This document shows positions 1-12,900 of a stretch of 64,000 nucleotides of DNA, one piece after another. The number at the start of each line of letters is the position of its first letter. The stretch's first letter is position 1. This DNA comes from Acridotheres tristis (taxonomy: Eukaryota > Chordata > Aves > Passeriformes > Sturnidae). A program made the position numbers and the translations under genes. The notes below the pieces were generated by a model, which worked only from the letters and a program-made list of their open reading frames with translations, did no database searches and was not told the DNA's origin. The DNA lies in assembly GCA_037013685.1 (NCBI GenBank), contig CM072893.1:15836736-15900735 (forward strand). Direction: 5' to 3'.

Positions 1-3000
1 AAAGACAAAGGCACAATCAATCAATGGTATCCTGCTGTCACAGACATCAAGCAATTTTGTAAGCAGCAGAATTAGCAGATCCTGGCATCCTTTTAATTTT
101 TACTTAGTATTTGATATCTCATTCTCTCATGTCTAGTAAATGCAAATCTGTCTGATGTCTGTCTCTCACATTCAAAATGAGAAAGCATGTGTGTGTATGT
201 GTATGTTCTTCAATTTTTGATGCCTAATTAAGACTGCACTCAGGCTTCTCACTTCCTATGGTGGGGTCTCTCCTCTGTTGAGCCTCCTATTTCCATGCAA
301 ACTTGTAGGAGCACAGTATCATTGTGACTTCAGACTCTTAAAATTAGCAAATGGACTCAAAAGCTATTAGCATGAAATGGGTAAGATCAAAAGACGTGTA
401 GCATTGACTGCCTAAACCTTTCATAGAAAATTGGGCTAAAACCGCAAAAGCCAGATTCACTATTGCATTCAAGAGGTGCTGTCTTGGCAAAAGAAAGTTG
501 TCCTTTGGAAGAAGACAATGTAGGGAATATCCAGGGCCCAGGTGTGAGCTGTCAGCAGAGAAAAACTGACCATGTGTGCTACCTTTTGCACTGAGGACAC
601 TTTTCCATCCAGCTCAGAAACCAAGGCAACTGTCACCCAGCTCAGAGATTTTTTTTTTTGAATGAACAAGCTATTCAAGTCTCCAGCAGGACACCATGAG
701 ACTAAGATATTGCAGCCATGCACAGTGATGTCTCTACACCCTCTCTGCCTAACAGAGCTCTCCAATAGCAGTATGGCCAAGAATAGTCAAAAATCTACAA
801 ATTGACTGGGCATGTTTTTTCCCCTGGGCTGTTAACTCATCTTCAGAAAACCTATTTCCTTCTTTTTCCAAAACAGAAGATTGAAGTGGGGCAGTGTCTC
901 ACTGGCACACTTAAAATCACTAGCCATTTGAGAAGAAACACTGGTTTGACAAGTATTTTAACTATTTAACCTCAAATACATGCTAAAGTGTTGCAGACTT
1001 GAGTGGGACTGTAGCATTTGTCTGTAGCATCCTAAATTGGAGCTGAAGCCATGTCTCTGTTTTATATTATGTACAGGTTATGTGATGGAAATGTGCAAAT
1101 ATCCAAGAATTACAAATACTTCCTATTCCAAGAGTTTTACCTTTATTTTGAAGTAAAAGAATATATACTCCTCTGCTTAGCTGTTTGCAATTTAAATACT
1201 GATCAAAGCTTTGAAGGTTGAAACTTTCAACAGGGAAATGCTTAGAAGGTCAATATAACCCATCCAAATCTTATTTCAAAAGGACTTCAGGTATGTAAAG
1301 TATGAGACATCTGTAGCCTCTAATGACTTACTGAGATATTTGCAACATTAGCCATGGAAAAATGACTTTGTCTAACATAAATAGCTGGAAGAACAGAATT
1401 CGTGGTGACACCATCTGAAAAAAACAGTTGACAAGTAACATTTCATCACAGAGAAACAGACTTTATCTCTGGAAGTAGCAGAGTGCCTTATTTTCTATAG
1501 TAATGGCTTTTCTAGAATTCGATCTTGGTAATAAAATTTGCTATCGATTCCTAGAGAACATGAACAGTATCTGACCTCATGTAAGCCTGCTTGTTCAGTA
1601 GCTTGCCTAGACATACATTAAAATGCTTTCTTTTAATAAGGTCTAATCTTGAAAAGATTTATAGTTTTTAGACTTCTCTTTACTGTAATTAGTAACGAAA
1701 ATAATGTCACTTCAGTGAAGCTTAGTTAAGAGGAAAATCTTCATGGGATTTGCTTAGAAATTTTTCATTTTTGTGGATTTTTTCCAACAGAATCAATGTG
1801 TACATGAAATAAGTGCTTTAGAAGTTAACAAAAAGTTTTCTATAGAAATTATTCACCACACTAACAAAATTTATGAGAGTTTTGTAACCTTTCCTTTTAC
1901 GCTTTTATCTATTCCATTTGAATGTTCTTACAGGTTATGTGATGACAGACAAAGCTGTATTTGATGATATGTATGATGATATATAACGATAGGTATCGAT
2001 ATTACCAGGAGAGACATAGATATACATATATCCCTATATGTAAATATTCATCAAAGAAGAGACTGAACCACTTCCATTGCTCTTGCTCGAAGAGCCTCTG
2101 TATGAGACAGGACAGGTCTCTGTACAGCAATGTTGCCTTGTGGGAGTTGTCTTCTTGGTGTGCAGTGCTGGCTGCTGCATTTCAGCATGTATAGTCAGAC
2201 CTTCATTTTTCCAGACTCTCTAACATTGGACATGGTCTGCCAAGGCTACAGAATTGCTAAGGCTGGGGCTGCTGGGAGGGAGAATCATGGGGGATTCCTT
2301 GGCCACAGCTCTGGGATTGTCTCACAGGAGCTATTGCTCGAGTACAGAAAGGAGCAGTAAGACAAAGTGTGAGGAGATGCTGAGCAGGCCACAACTGCAG
2401 AGATTTGCACACTCCCAGCACCATCTATTCCCTTCCTTCCCATCCACCACAGCCCTCACTATCAGAATCTCATCTTTCAACACCTCTCAGTCTCCAGTGC
2501 TGGAGCTCTGAGTGGTGCTGCCAAAACACCACTCCTTGGTTTCCAAACACTCCGGCACCCTCCCTGAGCACAGCCACGCTTTCAGTGTAGGTAACAGCCT
2601 CTGGTGTTTTAACTCAGCTAAATAACCTCACTGCAGGCATCCAGGATCCTAATGCTCCTCTGTTAAATGCTCCTCAGTCATGTACACAACAGAAGTCTGA
2701 ATCATGGACTGGTTCTCCTCAGACATGGAAGAAAATTGATGTATACAGGAAAGCCTCTGCTCTCTCTTTTCTTCCTCTTTACCTGGAGCTGAGTGCTCTC
2801 TGAGAGTTTCAGGCTAGGAAAGTTATTTTCCTCCTGTGCAGGTTTCTTCTGTGTCTCCATGCTGGACATGCACACTGTGTTAGTTTCCTCTCTTTGAAGG
2901 GCTCTTTGGCACAGAAATGATGGACATTGAGGCGTTGGTAACACTAACTTGAAGCTTGCACCTTTCTAACCTGAAGCTTGCACCACAGAAGCTGAGATAG

Positions 3001-3420
3001 AGTATATTTTCTTGTTTTAAAATAAAAGAGGAGTTTCTCCTTACAGGGAGTACAGGGTGGGGGAAAGAATAAGAGTGCTTAAGTGCCAGGTGACAATGTC
3101 CATCACACTGCTCAGTGATGAAGCTATGAAGACAAAAATAGACAAAGTGACCTCATTGCTTTCAGCACCAATGCCTACGAGACAAAAGAGAGGCTTTAAA
3201 AGGCTTGTGGACTGATAGCAAAGAGCTTGGACATCTCAGAGTTTTGGTTCTGCTCCAGAAGGGGACTGCTTTTCTCCTCTCTCATTGCCTCTCTTTCTGT
3301 TTATGGGGAGTTGTGAATTAAACGGGCTTTGTGACATGCCCAGTTCTCCAGGTCTGGATTCTACTTTCTCAAGTTTGGATCAGCCTTATGCAGGTACAAA
3401 TGTCTTTTCTCTTTTTTTTT

Positions 3421-3615
3421 CTTTTCTTTTCTTTTCTTTTCTTTTCTTTTCTTTTCTTTTCTTTTCTTTTCTTTTCTTTTCTTTTCTTTTCTTTTCTTTT
3501 CTTTTCTTTTCTTTTCTTTTCTTTTCTTTTCTTTTCTTTTCTTTTCTTTTCTTTTCTTTTCTTTTCTTTTCTTTTCTTTTCTTTTCTTTTCTTTTCTTTT
3601 CTTTTCTTTTCTTTT
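3421..3615. repeat. (CTTTT)n pentanucleotide microsatellite
   Basis: About 39 uninterrupted CTTTT units, preceded by a T-rich lead-in from about 3403 and followed by a degenerate C/T tract to about 3697. The + strand is almost purely pyrimidine for nearly 300 bases. The apparent open frames across it are Phe/Leu/Ser low-complexity artefacts, not genes. Confidence 0.97.
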
Positions 3616-4518
3616 TTTCTCTTCTTTTCTCTTTTTCTCTTCTTTTCTCTTCTCTCTCTTCCTTTCTTCCTTTTTCCCTTTCCTCTCCTTTTTTTTAGTC
3701 TACTCTCCTTACTCTATTCTTTTGCCTATTCTGATTTCATTCTTGCTTTTCACCTTCTACAAGTCATCTTAGGAAGATTTATTTTCCTGGTTTTTTTTTT
3801 TCTTAAGCTGTTGTGGAAGATTGTAAATTGAATAGCATGACCGTTTTTCTGTTTGGAGGACTGGTGTAATTAGTCATGTGCTTTAGCCTTTGATGCAGAG
3901 AAAGGTAGGAAGAAGAAAAGAGGGAAGTGAGAAGCAGGTCCCAGAGGGCCCTATTTTCCAGCTTCTTCCGAGCATAGGACAGTTCAGAGCAACTTTCTAG
4001 GAAAATTGTACATGGATCCTAATGCTGAGCCGAGACTACAAGCTGGTGGAGTTAAAGCCCAGACCATCTTCTGTTACATTTTCTCTGACAGTATTTGCTA
4101 GCCCAGACTTTAAAGTTGGCACTTCTGTGGTAGTCTGCTGTCAGAAAGGGCTGTGCAGACATCACTTCTAATGGTGTCACTCCCTGTCTGTTAGCTGCTG
4201 GTGCTAGAAATCCTCCTGTGAGTCACTCAGGCCAGAGTTTACATATTCTGCACTTGACTAAGATTCTGTGGCGCTGCTCTTTCACCTTGTAAGTTTAGAA
4301 GCAAAATACCACCAGGTGAGGTGTAGTAGCTTGTAGCAAGGTTGTTTATTCTTCCCTTATTTTCCCTTATTGTCCCTCACTGCAGGTGACTTTGCCACAT
4401 TAACAGGTTCACATTGAATGAATGCTTTGTGATAAAATGATCAGAAGTCAGATCCTGAGAAGACTGAGCAGCTTCCATAATCTCTTGAGCTAACACCATC
4501 CCTCAGCACTGCCTTTCA

Positions 4519-4655
4519 CCTCTCCTCTCCTCTCCTCTCCTCTCCTCTCCTCTCCTCTCCTCTCCTCTCCTCTCCTCTCCTCTCCTCTCCTCTCCTCTCC
4601 TCTCCTCTCCTCTCCTCTCCTCTCCTCTCCTCTCCTCTCCTCTCCTCTCCTCTCC
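4519..4655. repeat. (TCTCC)n pentanucleotide microsatellite
   Basis: About 27 near-perfect TCTCC units, about 0.9 kb downstream of the CTTTT array and again with pyrimidines on the + strand. The minus-strand open frame of repeated Gly-Glu-Glu-Arg-Arg is an artefact of the repeat. Confidence 0.97.
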
Positions 4656-5754
4656 CTTCAGCAGAACATAATTTATTACATCTCTCTTGGGAATGTCAGG
4701 GCTGGACAAGGTGGTTTTTTTTGACAAATTATTAGATATGTACAGTGGATGGTTGTTTCAGCTGTACTATCATGCTGGGAAAAAGGCAATGGAAAAGGAT
4801 GAAATGAAAGACATCACAAATTAGTCTGGTTTACGTATGTGGGACTTTTTTTCTGTGCAAGGTTAGTGCTGACTTCTGTCACTTCAACAGATTCAAGGCA
4901 TGTCCACACTTGCCTTAGGGCAGACAAGTTTGGTTTTACTACTGAAAGCCCTGGGGCTTTACTGACCACAGAGCAGGTGGAAAATGATTATCCCACAGTT
5001 TCATGCCAGTGTCCCAGCAGGTGTTGTCTTTCCCAAGCAAGCCTGTCTAAATGGAATTCCTTCTGGTCTGGTTGATCAGTTGTGGGGATCTGGGATTCTT
5101 GCTCAGGAGCAAACACTCTTCTTCCTTGCCAGGCATGGGGCACGGGGAAGGGACTGCAGCAAGGATGAAATCATGTTTCCTTTTCCTCCTGCAGTGACAG
5201 GGCTGCTGCAGAGCAGCAAACAGCCCTACAACACAATGCTGCTGCACAGCACTGACTATTGCAGGGCTCAGGTGAGGAGCAGCCCTGCTGTGCCTGCAGA
5301 GCACCTCTCCTTTTGTGCACATGCAATCCTCTGTATGGTAGGAGGAGGATGTATAGAAAGGAGGGCTCCACCTTCAGGGTGATAAATAAATGGTAAAAAT
5401 TTCTGGAAGCAAGGGCAAGCATTGTAAAAACGTCAGGGACTCTTGGCCACATGCTTTAGAAACAGGAAATCCCAGGTCTGATGAGGAAACTTAGACCAGC
5501 CATCAGAGTGGGAGGAGTTCCCTCCCCACACCTGCATCAACTTCTATTGTATTTGCAGGGAAAGAGAAAACCACTCCTGATTTTCTACCAAGAGTTTATA
5601 AAGACACTATCATCAGCAAAAGTGGAATGAAAAAGAAGGGCAAGGAGTGTGTTTCCTCTTATGTGCACTAGAACACCTATAGCTATTTCACTGTCCACCT
5701 TTGCCCACCCAACCTTCTCTGATCTCTGACACTCCCTCTTCCTTTCTCTTTCAG

Positions 5755-8084
5755 AGCTCCACCGCCACGAAAGCATCCAGGAGAAGAACGTGAAAGAAGC
5801 CAAGACTAAGTGCAGAACCATTGCATCCCTGCTGACAGATGCACCCAACCCCCACTCCAAGGGGGTGCTGATGTTTAAGAAACGCAGGCAGAGGGCTAAG
5901 AAGTATACATTGGTAAGCTTTGGCAGTGTTGATGAAGACCGCTCCTACGAAGAGGAAGACGGAGTTTTTCCAACTAGTGAATCTGAATTTGATGAGGAAG
6001 GTTTCTCTGATGCCCGAAGCCTAACTAATCACTCAGACTGGGACACTTACCTAGACATTGAAAAGTCCAAATCTGACTCTGAACAGAAGGAAGAGAAGCA
6101 AAAAGGTTTGAGTGAGGCCTCGGGTAAAGGAGCACGGTTATTTGAGCAGCAGAGGCAACGGGCTGGGAAGTACACAGTTGAGAAAACTCCAGTGCAGAAA
6201 AGCCCAGAGGTTGCCCCAGCTGCCCAGCCAAAGCCAGGCACAGTGAACGGAGATATGCCTGTGCCAGAGAAGGCAGACAATGTGCCCCTCAGCATCCACC
6301 TGGAAGGTGTGCAAGTGCCCAGCAAGCAGCCAGCCACCGTCCCCACTCAGCTCCTGACTGCCCCCAGCCCCACTTTCTTCCCACCTCCCCCAAGCACCCC
6401 CGACCCCTTCTCTGCAAGTTCAACAAGCATGTTCAACAGGTCTGCACGGCCCTTTACTCCTGGCTTTTCTGGCCAACGTCCAGCAACATCCTCTGTCATC
6501 TTTAGGCCATCTGCACCCAAAAAACCCACTGAAAGTCTGGGTGGGCAAAGCACAGTGGTTCCCCCTTTCTCACCTTCAGTTCCACGAACACCTGCCAATG
6601 CACCAGTGCCAACACAGCGTGGTCCAGTCAGCTCCTCCACATCTCTGTATATTCCTGCTCCAGGAAGACCAACATCACCACTGGAGTCACAGCCAAAAGG
6701 GGGAGGAAGTGCTCCAGATATCAAGCCTTCTGCCAACACTGCCCGGACATCCACCACCTCTATCTTTCTGTCAACTCCCTCAAAGCCAGGAGGGGATATG
6801 GCCTCCACAGCATCCCAGCCACGAGTAACTGGAACAGCCTCTTCTTCATTGTATATTACTCCAGCACCATCACAGCACATGAGAAGCAGTTCCCCTGTGC
6901 CAAAACAGCCTTCTCCTGCCATCACTCCAGCAACGCCACGACCTCCTTCGGAGCCCTTAACCTCCAGGGAGCAGAGGATTGCCGTGCCAGCTCCCCGCAC
7001 AGGCATCCTGCAGGAGGCTCGCCGACGGGGCAACAAGAAACCCATGTTCAGTAAGATTGAGGAGAAGAAGAATTCACCCAACCCTGAGCTCCTGTCCCTG
7101 GTGCAGAACCTGGATGAGAAGCCAAAAGGTGACCACCCTGGGGCAGGCTTTGAGTCTGGGCCCGAGGAGGACTTCCTCAGCCTGGGTGCTGAGGCCTGCA
7201 ACTTCATGCAGTCCTCAGGCCGCAAGTTCAAGACCCCACCTCCAGTGGCCCCCAAGCCTCAGCAAGATGCTGGATTGGTAAATGGGGCCCAGGACATGCC
7301 TCAGCTTAAAGGCAAGGGGGCAGAGCTCTTTGCCAAACGCCAGAGCCGCATGGACAAATTTGTGGTGGAAACAACACCTAAGCCAGAGTACAAGCCCAGG
7401 ACCCCCTCTCCATCCCCTTCTCTACCCTCATGCTGGAAATATTCACCCAACATCCGGGCTCCCCCTCCAATAGCTTACAACCCAATGCATTCCCCTTTCT
7501 ATCCCCTGGCAGCCAGCAAATCTCAGGCTAGCAAAGCAGAGAGCAAAGTGAAAAAGGCACCTGGCCAGAAATCAGGGATCAAGGTCATTGATATAATGCG
7601 CCACCAGCCCTATCAATTAAAGTCAGCCATGTTCTGTTTTGGGGATCCCCCAAGCCCCAGCACCCAGACTACTCCTGGTCAGCCAACCCCACAGGCTAGC
7701 TCATCCTTCATGGCAGCCAAGCAGGTCCCTGTGAAAATAGCCAAGACCCAGGAGATTCGTCGCTTCTCCACTCCGGCTCCCGTGCCAGCCTCCAGCAGCC
7801 TGGCACCCACTGTGCTGATGCCCCGCTCAGCCACCACGCTGGATGAACCATTGTGGAGAACAGAAATGGCCTCTTCTGCCCCTGCTACACCAGCACCTTT
7901 CCAGGTGGAGCTCAGCCCCTCCCTTAAGCCATATCTGAGCTCCCCAGAGCCTGGGCAGGTGGGACAGGGACCTGCTCCAAACTCAGCCTCTGCCTCTCGG
8001 TTTCAGGTGGCCAGGCCCAAATTCTCTGCAGCAAGAACAGGCATGCAGGCCAATGTGTGGAGGCCAAGTTTTGGCCATCACTGA
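5755..8084 (+). CDS. SYNPO2L: SYNPO2L last coding exon (synaptopodin 2-like, partial)
   Basis: Large terminal coding exon of synaptopodin 2-like (CHAP), an actin- and alpha-actinin-associated Z-disc scaffold of heart and skeletal muscle. The acceptor is a pyrimidine tract plus CAG ending at 5754. Two bases complete a split codon, then 775 codons run to TGA at 8082-8084. The human long isoform has about 977 residues, so the PDZ-containing N-terminus lies on upstream exons outside the window. Numbering from the Val codon (GTG) at 5790: a conserved block at 8-40 (CRTIASLL through the basic KKRRQRAKK, a possible nuclear signal); an acidic segment at 48-70; long Pro/Ser-rich disorder at 135-400; NSPNPELLSLVQNLDEK near 430; SPNIRAPPPIAYNP near 550; a RHQPYQLK-SAMFCF block near 603-617; RRFSTPAP near 653; and the family C-terminus FQVARPKFSAARTG through WRPSFGHH. 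A motif K-G-x-x-(M/L)-F recurs at 24, 113 and 509. The first in-frame ATG is at 5871, so 5790 is not a real start. Identification is secure from the C-terminal half. SYNPO2 is the alternative but fits less well. Confidence 0.95.
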
Positions 8085-9935
8085 GTCAAGCACCCCTCCC
8101 ATCCTGTCTGTGGCCCCGCAGAGATAGCGCTTGTTTTGTCTTTCATGTCAGCTCAGTACATTGGGATGAGTGACACAAAATGAAGAAAAAAACCCTCAAA
8201 AAATTATTGCCCTTCTGCACCTCCCCCTTCCCCAGCCTCCCCTTGGTCTCAGATAGGATACCTCATGGAAAGGCTTACTGGCTGTGGCTGCAGCAGGAGG
8301 AAGAATGTGGAGAGAGGGCATATGTGTGGTACACAAAGACTGGGAACTTGTATATAGCAGCAAACCCCACCTCCAGAGGGGGTGAATGGCAGAGGTTATC
8401 TCGCATGGAGATACACATGAAGCAGTAGTTTTCCCTTCCCAAGGGCTTTAGAGTCACCCCTGCATGGAAGGAAACTAGGAAGCAAGAGCTTTCCAGGAAG
8501 AAAGGGTGAGAGGTGGGATTACAGAACAGAAGCCCCAGCTTTCCCATTAGACTGTTCTTCTCTGATCCTCCCAGTCTGTACATGTTCACTTGTGTGTGCA
8601 CACACACATGCACACAGCAACACTCAGCAGGGAGTGAAAGGACAATTAGGGCATCACCCAGGACATTTCTCCCAGACTTCCCTCTGTGGGAGCATGGGAA
8701 AGAAGGCAAGAGAGCAGAGTGAGCAGTGGTGTTTGCCCATGCACATGTGGGCAGTGTGGCCTGTGCCCGAGAGTGGCCATGTGTGCCTGTTCCTCCAGGC
8801 ACCAGGGCTGGGGGTAAAAGGGAGAGTCATCCTAGCTGGTACTAAATGCCATTATCAGGTCTGGAAATAGTTTGCCAAAGAGAGGCTTTGAGGAGACTTG
8901 ATGGGGCTATCACTAGCTGTGGGACCTGCAGAAGGAAATATCCATTTTTGAGGATACACAAATCAAAGCTAAGCTCAGGCTGGCACAAAGAAAGGCCCTG
9001 CAGTATCAGTCCCACTGAACAGGATATGGATTCTGTAAGTAGAAAGGTGGATCGCATGGGAGAAGATACAGTTGGCTTTAAAATGAGGCAGGATTGAATA
9101 TACATTTGTAGATGATCTTTTTGTTTAGTTTAGGACAGAAATGGGGCTAGATTAGAAATGGGTCATGATATAAAACTTGCTGAAAGCTTTGTGATGAGGG
9201 GAAAACGAAGGACCTTTACAGATATTCTCAGCATGGAAGTAGAGGTCAGGAAAAGAGAAAGTCACAAGTAAAACTTCATATGAAATGACTTAGGTATTAT
9301 TCTGGGGCCTATTTGATAAAAACTGAAGTGCTCTGAGAATCCCAGAGGATCTGCACTCACACACATATACAGAGTTCAGTTTGCTGGTGATGCTGGGGAA
9401 ACAGTACTGGGTTTTCCTTGAATGTCCTGGGCTAGCCTCCATCTTAATCCCTACACTACAGGCATACAGGAAGAAAGCACTGCCTTCCCAAGGAAGAATT
9501 CAGCATATTAGTAGGGACTGTGCATGTGTGTGTGCATGTCATCTCCTCTGGTTTACACACCCCCTGGCTTTACTTTCTGCTTGTGGTCCTCCTCTGCCAG
9601 CAGCCACTTTTCCAGTGTGATCCCACAAGTACACCAAGAAAGCATTGCTCCTGGAACACTGGCTCCAAACATAGCGGATGCCCCAGCTGCAGGGAAGGGG
9701 TTTGCCAGCTTTTTCTGGGTCAGGGTTGCCCAGCCTTTTGCTAAACCCTTAGGAATGTGTACAGGAGGCAGAACGAGGGTCTCATAGCCCTCTCTCCTTG
9801 AGACAAGTCTCCCTTTCATTAGACTTGCTCCTCTCCTTCAAGCAGTAGCCATTCTCTGGCTGAACTGAGCACAAACGTTGCTCAGTTACAAAAGTGGAGG
9901 TTCTGGGGAAATAAAAGGAATGCAAGTAGGTGTGA
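8085..9935 (+). other. SYNPO2L: SYNPO2L 3' UTR (probable)
   Basis: The sequence after the SYNPO2L stop has no other coding signal, and the first clear AATAAA in this direction is at 9910-9915, followed by GT-rich sequence. The UTR is therefore drawn to about 20 bases beyond that signal. The length (about 1.85 kb) is inferred. A short CA-repeat-like patch lies near 8596-8618. Several open frames of 60-175 residues here lack any family resemblance and are treated as chance. Confidence 0.55.
9910..9915 (+). terminator. SYNPO2L: Candidate poly(A) signal of SYNPO2L
   Basis: Canonical AATAAA, the first on the + strand after the SYNPO2L stop codon, followed by the GT-rich stretch aagtaggtgtgaag as a downstream element. 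No transcript evidence is available, so an alternative non-canonical site nearer the stop is possible. Confidence 0.5.
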
Positions 9936-12900
9936 AGCAGACTGTATGCAGTGCAGCTAGTGTTATTTCACACGGAATCTAAGCCAGCTTTCCTCTGCAC
10001 AGCAGGAGCTTATGCTGTGTAGCTTTTCCGTGATAGCTCTACTCTTTCTTGGAGGCTTGAAAATCATTCTCTGTGAGCACCTGGAGATTTTTCATGTATG
10101 CTCTCCTATGAAGAAAAAGAAGACTGGAAAACCTAGCTAGCACCTCTGATCCTGGACAAGCTTGAGGGGGAGAGAATGAGAGAAAAGGAGAAGTAATACA
10201 GAATTCTGCCTTTAAATCCTTCACACTCTGGCTGGACGTTTTTGTAGGCCTGTATTTGCAGTGCACATTCCTGGTGGCCCTGAAACATATAATAAGCATG
10301 CTGGGGAGAGAGGAGGACAGAATTTACACCTCACTTGGCACACTCTCAACCATGGGAGAGGACTGTAAGAAAAGCCATGGGAATACCTTGAGTTAATGGA
10401 CAAAGGTGAGGCTGAGTCAGAAGAGATGCTGCATCTGGTTGTGTGACATAGGAGCAGCCAACCTGAAATGATGAGGAGATTGTGTCCCTGAAAAGCCCCA
10501 GAGAGGATGTCATCACCACAGAGTTAATTCAGATCACCAGAATCCACTTAGCTCCAGTGAAGGGGAGCAGCCATGCTACAAAACCTATCTCAGATGATTG
10601 CTTTCTCACTCATCCTGTACTGCATTGCATTGCCAGCATTTCTGAGAATTAAAAAAAAAAAAAAAAAAAAAAAGGAAAGAAAAGAAAAAGAAAGGGAAAA
10701 AAAAGGACCTGTGTGCAAACTGAAACTGTGACTCTTCCCAAACATGGAGGGAGGTATCTTCTGTATTATCTAGTAAAGCTGTATGAAGGAACTCAAGAAG
10801 TAGCAGTGCTCCAAAAGCTTTGTCTCTCATCTTGTGGAGTGTTGTCTGTCCCTGGCTAGTGATTTAATCCATTAGCCTTGGACAGACAAGCTAGCCCAGG
10901 CTGAAAGCATTACTGAACTCAGGTGTAGAGAGGGGTTGTGTGGACCAGAGGAAGGGTGCTCAACATAATTCTGCAGTCAAGAAATAACCTCAGAAAGTCT
11001 GAACCTTACTCCAGTATCCCTTTTCCTCAGGCCCCTAAAGTTAAGTGCTCTCAGGGCCTGTTAGTCTCAGGAAATAGTCAGGAAATTAATTTTGCCACTG
11101 GAAAAATAGAGAAGTCTGGCCTTAGTATGTAAGGGAGATTGGATGGGTTTAGTATTTTGGTGATCCCACTCCAGATTTCCAGGAGACATTGATTTCTGCT
11201 GAGGAGTGATCAGTGTTAGATATCATGATCCAAGTGAGTGGAATAACTGCTTTTGCCCCATCATTTCTGATAATGTAATGGGCAGGAAATGAAAAAAGTT
11301 AGGTTTGATTGGAGAACAAATATTAAATATAAGAGCAAGGAAAATAATCAGGAGGCTGGGTATCCTGCATTTTACCTACATCCTTGCTTCAAAGCTATAT
11401 TTAGAAGCAAAACTGAAGTAGTTTAATGGATTTCAGCCCCTCACAAACTTTTCTGGATCCTATGCTGACACAGGACTTGATCTGCAGAAGCAGAGGCTGT
11501 TGCAGATGAAGCCTACAGTGCTCATGGTGTATCCCAAATAAGGCCTGTACCTGTAAGTGGCATGAGATGAGAAATAACACTGAGATGCATCTGTTAAGTT
11601 GTAAGAAAGAAACCTGAACTACTGCTGGCTTTAAGCAGCTCTGCTAATGTCTGCTCATGAAAATACTCTGGCTGGCCTGTTAGAAAGGTCACAGGTGAGG
11701 TTACAAGGAATACTTTTGAAACACATAAGCTTGTCTTGAGCCTCTCCAAATGTCTAATTCCTCAGCTGTTGAACAAGCACAGACATAAACAGTTGTTTGA
11801 CAAGTTTTAGCTCCCACCTGCTAAGTTATAAGCTGCAGTGGTAGGCCAAACCCCAGTGTTCCCTTGTTAAGTATTTGAAGATGTCTTCATGGGCTCTGGT
11901 TTAAAACTGTCTATCATCCCTCCTCTCTAGCATGCTGCAGGCTACACATTGCAGCTATGGCAATTCAGGGGTTTTATCTTTGCTTCAGAAGTAACAGTCC
12001 CTTCCCTCTCAATATATGGGAACACTTACCAGAGATAACCTCAAGATCCTGCAGCTCCTGGGAGGAAGCATCTCAGAAGAGACTGGTGTGATGAGGAGTC
12101 ACTGGTACCAGACATGAGCACAGTGTGAGGCAAGATTGTTCCTTGTAAAGAATATGCTCCCTTTCTGCTATAATATCCAGACCCTTTTCCTAGAAGAGAC
12201 CCATCAGTGCTCTGAAAATGGGAGCCCAGCAGCAATGCTCTGTCTGGTCAAAGATGTGACCCCAGATGAACAGAGTTGGCATCTTTGTTTATGGAAATAC
12301 TTTTTTTCCTTTTCTGTTTTGTCTTTTTTTTTTTCCAATTTACAATCACTTTCTCTTTTTTTGTTTGTGCAGAAAAATAAACTTGTGATATGCACTTTAC
12401 ATGTGGCATTTTGTCACTTTCTTTGCTTGACACCCAGGTGGAATTGCTATGTGTACAGCACATGCATTTAGCACTACCTACTACAAACTGCTAAGGAGAA
12501 GAGAATATAAGGAGTTCAAAAAAGGATAGGATGTCTCAGCAATAAAAACACCTAGGTTGGACTTAAAGCCTCTATACATTAAAAAAAACCGTGCAAGCAA
12601 AAATTTAAGTGAGATCCAAAACTTTGGTACTACAGACTATAAACACTCACTCATTGACAGGTTGAAGACATTTGTGGACCAGTCTGAGATGGCCTGCCCC
12701 ATCACTGCCCCTCAGCCTGTTCTAACCTAAACCTACCATCTGCTTGTAAATCCACTATCAGTGGAAGCTGGTCAGCTCTGATAAATCCAAATATAAACTT
12801 GCATTGAAAAATTCTACTTAATATTAACCAAGATAACAGAAAAACAAGTCAGTCAGAAAATCAAATATAACCCATTGTATTCTCAGGCTCCAAATCTAAT

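Larger units (their letters stand above)
1..5754 (+). other. SYNPO2L: SYNPO2L intron upstream of last coding exon
   Basis: No exon of the PDZ-containing N-terminal half of SYNPO2L could be recognised here. The stretch is therefore read as intron leading to the acceptor at 5753-5754, with the upstream exons outside the window. It is AT-rich and holds two long pentanucleotide microsatellites (separate entries). A splice-bounded 77-nt segment at 5195-5271 was examined and rejected as coding. The intron assignment is inference from the exon at its right edge. A promoter for a short PDZ-less isoform could lie in here but none is visible. Confidence 0.6.

Noticed and set aside
3285..3831. Overlapping Phe/Leu/Ser-rich open frames of 137 and 166 codons
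   Set aside because: They are read-through of the (CTTTT)n array.
4503..4727. Minus-strand frame of repeated Gly-Glu-Glu-Arg-Arg
   Set aside because: A product of the (TCTCC)n microsatellite only.
5195..5271. A 77-nt segment with a good acceptor (CCTCCTGCAG) and donor (CTCAG|GTGAGG) just before the SYNPO2L last exon
   Set aside because: The frame with the phase needed to join the last exon contains a stop, the open frame has the wrong phase, and the peptide does not resemble SYNPO2L. A non-coding 5' exon cannot be ruled out.
6347..7255. 302-codon minus-strand frame
   Set aside because: Antisense shadow of the GC-rich, proline-rich SYNPO2L exon.
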